The translations under genes were made by a program, and so were the position numbers. A DNA stretch of 64,000 nt, from assembly GCF_001683795.1 (NCBI RefSeq), contig NZ_LIGX01000018.1, positions 1 to 64,000 of the forward strand. Direction: 5' to 3'. Within the stretch, counting starts at the first letter, position 1; each line of letters opens with the position of its first letter. The stretch is from Neoakkermansia glycaniphila. Its GTDB lineage: Bacteria > Verrucomicrobiota > Verrucomicrobiia > Verrucomicrobiales > Akkermansiaceae. The notes under the pieces are model-generated. The model worked only from the letters and a program-made list of their open reading frames with translations. It ran no database searches and was not told the DNA's origin. Shown here one piece after another: positions 61,901 to 64,000 of this stretch.

Positions 61901-62517
61901 TCGCCATGAATGGGGCCTCCATCATCGGCAACATCACACTCGGCGATAGCCAAAGCACCCTCAGCCTCGCCAACACCACACTGGAATACATTGGCACGGG
62001 CAACGATCCCAAACTATTCGTCTTACAGGGCAGCCTCACGCTGGACAACAGCAACAGCATCGACATCAGCCAGCTCGCATACCACTCATCCTACGTCACC
62101 TTCCTCACCGGAACGGACGCTACCGCAGGCACGGGCCTCGTCCTCACGAACGACATACGCGACCTCAGCATCCGCCTCAACATCGCCTACGGCGCCCTCG
62201 ACACGGAAACACTGGCCGGAACCTCCTTCACCGTCAACGGCAACAACCTCCCCGCCTGGCTCGCCGGACTCGACACCAACACCTACACCCTCCAATTCGA
62301 AAACATCGACGAAAACAACCAACTCGCCTACATCACCATCACAGGACAGGGAACGACCGCCTCCGCCACAGGCATACAGGCCATATTCGCACCAAGGCTC
62401 GCCTCCATGGCCTACAACACGGCCAACGGCACCTCCAACATCCCAGAACCCGCCACCACAGCCCTCATCCTCCTCGGCGCAGCAGGACTCCTCGTCCGCC
62501 GCAGAAGAATAGCATAA
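55900..62517 (+). CDS. C-terminal part of the giant S6-like protease: catalytic Ser, beta-helix repeats, PEP-CTERM tail
   Basis: The frame opens near 55816; homology to the N-terminal fragment resumes at the ATG at 55900 (2,205 residues from there). The nucleophile is in LGGDSGSPVFAW (Ser44 of this part), followed by NRWEYLAANSAGGG as in SPATEs. Then come early passenger motifs such as GGILDMNGHNLAWNG. From about 57 kb there are many autotransporter-associated repeats (LTKTGAGLLRIDG, GTGTLVLSGNNTGK, GGTTVSQGTLAL) forming a long beta-helix. There is no beta-barrel. The protein ends NIPEPATTALILLGAAG plus RRRR, a PEP-CTERM tail. It is thus an exosortase-sorted surface protein. Confidence 0.85.
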   Translation: MCGGTIQFIGGGMDANKNWGFSLVIEPGIDPDNVLQIGTLGGDSGSPVFAWNEKTNRWEYLAANSAGGGTGAGYGKTSYLKAAPEWSMQTIASYKDPVITVDPTGGAILWKATDSQGIGTLTQDSSSWTYHGLADGIIGWNPNGTQAATDAQMNATRDLIFDATQSPQTIILQNSIDMGAGSLTFKGDYILDSADPSFTLNSAGFIIERGALVETRLSGKAGDEWRKIGAGTLVISGTGNNEANLNLGGAGMIILDRQNGYAAKNILLNGGAATLVLMGENQIGGTLTFGFRGGILDMNGHNLAWNGISHHDDGAVIANFGTSSSTAFTFTGSGNQTYKGGFLDGKTQNNGLLTVIYNPGSADSTWTLTGNSGNRGGYIVNGGTLAIRGTVTQHAGGTTYTNPNDWHYANLDTSTITVNNGATLTIADHAKVTADIIVNQGTFKLTEGIFLANGESVDGSQPGTVNPALYGHTGTVTLNGSGSTMHVAITSAASPEISYANNISGQGNFLKTGGSGIYLQGSNTFSGTKTIENGYVRGGSLAAMGDTSTNKWKIGEQGVLLVENIGAGQALTDVLPIIDRTSTGVVALTGNQDRAIDLSTHSGLIVGAASGRTIEYGQNGTSETLGAVNGDWTVGGGGGTLNLNFRLEDSADGTARKLTVGNRYGTGTVVLTNTANTFSGGIDIKGRIILDYTDIAALGSGQVNLDYGTMASLGNTPQLMIGKTSASSEGILLIRNEGASATADLDMTSKPSAALGAWGTVRYTGNITVGANQTYRFGGNGTLILGQTLAANGTNGILIDAQGTQGGIIALESASATTGNIIIRGNRDQSAAGSITLRLDTDHALDQASGTSILNGGILDLNGRAATLRDLDLAGGTVGNTSATAATLGLEFVNRTELKGGLAGKLDVTYRTTLPGAVTLSGANTYTGTATLASGTYNLTAAGAFGSNTNTLVITQGATLNITSQVALGQKLTGTGTLNLNVAMSGNLLTNTASDFRGTLNLNAGRHTFAQNNIGTGCTIVVNEGAQAYLSGTFDNNFILNSTGWNASDVAKAGALRVDGGTINGNITMMKSVSIGAYNGAATINGNIIGTGYDLTKLYGNTLTLNAASNNTFRNLNINGGTLAISGSATSATAGTALGTGTVTLINGTTLNLASSAASAEYTYANGFVFNANSKLNITGGAQTLAGTVKINGTTTIDTGAGTALTLSGQLSGTAQLTKNGTGTLVLSGNNTGKTGNLLISGGTLRAIGTNALGSMNTTMASGTVLDLGGSGITNLDMHGATLTLSGQNTLLYNTAFSGSTFLIDSLASVNLIASGTVTIGLNPTAGLGLGSYTLIDSTRPLDLGSFTLSGASVQSRTKVALTLGGTNNNRLILNITGGLPENVVWKGTGTLETSVANTANITSSDNTYYNFDNLTLAEQSSATTASHTLTLGGSGIAPASILVTGHDNYTVTGAAITGTASLTKEGSGTLTLSSANSYTGGTDIRQGIVNAQTAGALGTGGIIVRTGGTLKATDAALSGNNLTLEGGRTEISAAGISKAGLVTMKNNGTWLLTAAGTATGTIAIAAGDTGTIHTNGKNLTWNGDLFGEGTLTKQGTGSMIIGKTQNTAWTGTIDVAQGILQLGIDKNTAVSTLGHGRINIASGATLALKSGTATHATDLSFANGSTLAVYDGAGGTLAAPSYKLTGDITLGGKLNIALTWGKITELSGTISDAAGATGSISITGSSETPILLLSGANTFTGGVTLNSAATQLCITNRQSLGTGDFTFTQGTLRWKNYQGGTVGAIILNGTNGTRSFNTDTATITMANAITGNGSLTKTGAGLLRIDGAFTHTGGTTVSQGTLALRFNGNAADISGNIAIAQNAALSIETTARLNGNIAGNGELRIEQGAIAIVNTANTFTGTVNTIGTTVLNHQQGAANAIVSLNGQDAQHKASLILATTNTTVAGLSGNKHSIIDAGNTSGQPVVVPPRRLNVASAVDTTFSGTVTGSVSIVKTGIGTLAMNGASIIGNITLGDSQSTLSLANTTLEYIGTGNDPKLFVLQGSLTLDNSNSIDISQLAYHSSYVTFLTGTDATAGTGLVLTNDIRDLSIRLNIAYGALDTETLAGTSFTVNGNNLPAWLAGLDTNTYTLQFENIDENNQLAYITITGQGTTASATGIQAIFAPRLASMAYNTANGTSNIPEPATTALILLGAAGLLVRRRRIA

Positions 62518-62571
62518 AGCAACAGCGGACGAACCTCACCAGCCACTCACCGCAATCCGCAAACATCGAAA

Positions 62572-62602
62572 AAACCGGGAGCCTCACAACTCCCGGTTTC
62601 TT
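62572..62602 (+). terminator. Intrinsic terminator after the giant protease gene
   Basis: Stem aaaccgggag (62572-62581) / ctcccggttt (62590-62599), loop cctcacaa, followed by tctt. Confidence 0.8.
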
Positions 62603-62659
62603 CATCGATAGCCCATTACATCCAACTCGCGCCAACACCGAGCAAAAACAGTCGCCAGC

Positions 62660-63688
62660 TCACTTCGACGGCACAATCCTCAGTGACCGGGCAACATTCA
62701 TCAGCCCCTCCGCCTCCTTACGGCTTGGAGCCATAATCGTCACATGAAGAAAAATCTCCTCACGCCCTCTCCGGGCGGCAGGCACAACAGCCTCCGCCAT
62801 CCATCCCTCCTCCATCTCGAACAGCATCCACTCCGCCTCCGATCCGGCCAGAGCTGCCTTCTTCGTCTCCACGGCATCATCCTTCTTCAAACCATACTCC
62901 GGGTACGACATCCCGGGATGATCGCCCAGAAACACACTCAGACCACCCCAATCGTCGCTTCCGGCACGGCGCATCTTCTCGAACACCGCAATATAAAAAC
63001 CGTCTCCCTCCTGCATATGGTATACATACCCCTTCGGCACATCGACTGCATACCGCTTCCCCTCCTCGTATGACGGCAAGGACTGCACCCGCGCGTCGAG
63101 CGGCAACACGCCGCCACCTGGCGTCAGAGACATCACCACCTCCTCGGCCATCTTCATGCAAGCGGCATGATTCGTGGCGAACTCCTCATCGAACAACAGC
63201 TGCACCCTCTGCAAACTGCCGTCCTTCTGGCGCACATTAGCCACCGCATATAGATAACCGCTCGAACCGTCGAAATCCGGCTTTTCCTTGCGCAAGGCAT
63301 ACGTCACATCCTCACCCGCCTTGCCCAACCGATAGACCTCGCCCCTATCATTCAGACTCTTCATCGCCTTCAACTCTGCCTCCGGATAACCATCCTGCGC
63401 ATAGGAAAACAACTCCCGGGCAAAAAACACCATCCTCTTCCCATCCCGATCAAGTACCATCCTCGCCTCGGAAGCGCCGCTGGCCTCCGGCTCCATCAAC
63501 CCTCTTTGGCGGCCCTCTATCCGGCATCCCTGCGGCAAACGAACTTTCAAACGGCCGTTCAACAGAACAAACTCCTTGGAAGCCTCGCCGCCCCCCTTCA
63601 TTTTCACCTGAATATCTTCAGCGTGAGCAACAAACAACGGAGCCACCGCAACGGCTAACAACAGAGTAGAATGGGTCAAAAAAGACAT
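62660..63688 (-). CDS. Secreted protein of unknown function (342 aa)
   Basis: A signal peptide (MSFLTHSTLLLAVAVAPLFVAHA) precedes two mixed alpha/beta halves of similar size. The first half (about 35-190) has FVLLNGRLKVRLPQGCRIEG and FFARELFSYAQDGYPEAELKA. The second (about 195-340) has VDVPKGYVYHMQEGDGFYIAVFE and SVFLGDHPGMSYPEYGLKK. The halves may be diverged copies of one domain. Both end with a helix like ACMKMAEEVVMSLTP / EAEGLMNVARSLRIVP, as in lipid-binding or PsbP/Mog1-like folds. Function unknown; a periplasmic location is expected. Confidence 0.7.
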   Translation of the reverse strand: MSFLTHSTLLLAVAVAPLFVAHAEDIQVKMKGGGEASKEFVLLNGRLKVRLPQGCRIEGRQRGLMEPEASGASEARMVLDRDGKRMVFFARELFSYAQDGYPEAELKAMKSLNDRGEVYRLGKAGEDVTYALRKEKPDFDGSSGYLYAVANVRQKDGSLQRVQLLFDEEFATNHAACMKMAEEVVMSLTPGGGVLPLDARVQSLPSYEEGKRYAVDVPKGYVYHMQEGDGFYIAVFEKMRRAGSDDWGGLSVFLGDHPGMSYPEYGLKKDDAVETKKAALAGSEAEWMLFEMEEGWMAEAVVPAARRGREEIFLHVTIMAPSRKEAEGLMNVARSLRIVPSK

Positions 63689-63693
63689 AGCCG

Positions 63694-63722
63694 ATGCTAC
63701 CCCCGCACAGCGCCCGCGTCAA
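63694..63722 (-). promoter_or_regulatory. Promoter of the 342-residue secreted protein gene
   Basis: On the minus strand: -35 TTGACG (63717-63722), 17-base spacer, -10 TAGCAT (63694-63699). The ATG is 5 bases downstream, so the mRNA is predicted leaderless. Confidence 0.65.
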
Positions 63723-63745
63723 GCCACCATACCGGAAAATCCGGT

Positions 63746-63976
63746 CTATTGCAAACAACCGGGATTGAAAAGGTAATAAACCCCGCCCCATACAGGACTC
63801 GTCACAGCCAGAACCATCGTCACGGGCACATCGACACATACGATCGCTACCCCCTGGGTCGCACGCACCAGCAAACTTGCCTGTCCATTCACCGAATAAG
63901 TGGATGTCCTGCCTGTCATCAGGCGTTCCAGATACACATTCGACTCGTACGACTCGGGCGGATCGGCAAACAGCAT
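63746..63976 (-). CDS. Small hydrophobic protein (76 aa), possibly continuing past the right edge
   Basis: An ATG at 63976 is preceded by AGGGA, a fair Shine-Dalgarno, so the gene may start there. However, the frame stays open to the window edge and a longer protein cannot be excluded. The sequence has a hydrophobic stretch (VAIVCVDVPVTMVLAVTSPVWGGVYYLF) and ends NPGCLQ. It vaguely recalls small YceK-like lipoproteins without their N-terminus. Family not recognised. Confidence 0.45.
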   Translation of the reverse strand: MLFADPPESYESNVYLERLMTGRTSTYSVNGQASLLVRATQGVAIVCVDVPVTMVLAVTSPVWGGVYYLFNPGCLQ

Positions 63977-64000
63977 TCTTCCCTTCTTACCTATTTTCCC

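Noticed and set aside
55900..62517. Reading the giant protein as a classical autotransporter
   Set aside because: The repeats are autotransporter-type, but no C-terminal beta-barrel is present. The protein ends in a PEP-CTERM signal.

Overview
This is about 64 kb of a high-GC bacterial chromosome. It most resembles a mucin-feeding verrucomicrobium of the Akkermansia group. That assignment is an inference. It rests on four proteins ending in a VPEP/PEP-hydrophobic-Arg tail (exosortase sorting signal), a glycan-degrading set (GH95-like, GH36-like and six-hairpin glycosidases, one Cys-type sulfatase), a eukaryotic-type HisA, and large surface proteins with autotransporter-type repeats. Species level cannot be fixed from the sequence alone.

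Layout. 1-4.1 kb (minus): a phage-fibre-like protein, a small partner protein, and the start of a very large RHS-like surface protein that runs off the left edge. 4.4 kb: tRNA-Leu with its own hairpin terminator. 4.7-7.6 kb: GT25 glycosyltransferase, an FGE-fold lipoprotein and fabG. 7.8-15.7 kb (plus): amidase lipoprotein, recG, eukaryotic-type hisA, a DUF167 gene, an outer-membrane barrel, fmt and a UvrD/PcrA helicase. 15.8-23.4 kb: GH95-like glycosidase, paired lipoproteins, paired PEP-CTERM LamG-like proteins and a class A beta-lactamase. 23.5-27.5 kb: arsC, galE, transaldolase, a HExxH lipoprotein and hpt. 27.6-35.2 kb: a possible small RNA, a six-hairpin glycosidase, purB, and a GT2 / polysaccharide pyruvyl transferase / GT8 group. 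35.2-41.4 kb: TRIC-type channel, metallo-beta-lactamase-fold hydrolase, a HAD-FolB fusion, a secreted barrel-like protein, nadB and xerC. 41.8-48 kb: a GYF_2-YbjQ fusion, GH36-like enzyme, sulfatase, a membrane-anchored protein and a PEP-CTERM protein. 48.3-53.7 kb (minus): a phage-derived cassette (fibre, small partner, two holin-like proteins, amidase, DUF935 portal) with no capsid, terminase or integrase in view. 53.9-55.0 kb: DUF418 membrane protein. 55.3-62.5 kb: a giant S6/SPATE-like serine protease with beta-helix repeats and a PEP-CTERM tail, split by one frameshift. 62.7-64 kb: two poorly known genes.

Themes. (1) Two loci 47 kb apart share a fibre gene plus a small gene starting MNPQLQITC. 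One leads into an RHS-like giant and the other into a lysis/portal set, which looks like a reused phage module. (2) The plus strand is G/T-rich left of about 7.6 kb and C/A-rich to the right whatever the gene orientation, as expected near a replication terminus. Two segments break the rule: the tip of the 51-53 kb fibre gene and the GYF-YbjQ gene. Both look recently moved or inverted. (3) Many genes have a sigma-70-like -10 box only 5-9 bases before the start codon and no Shine-Dalgarno sequence, so leaderless mRNAs appear common. No alignment or database search was run. Family names come from motif recognition.
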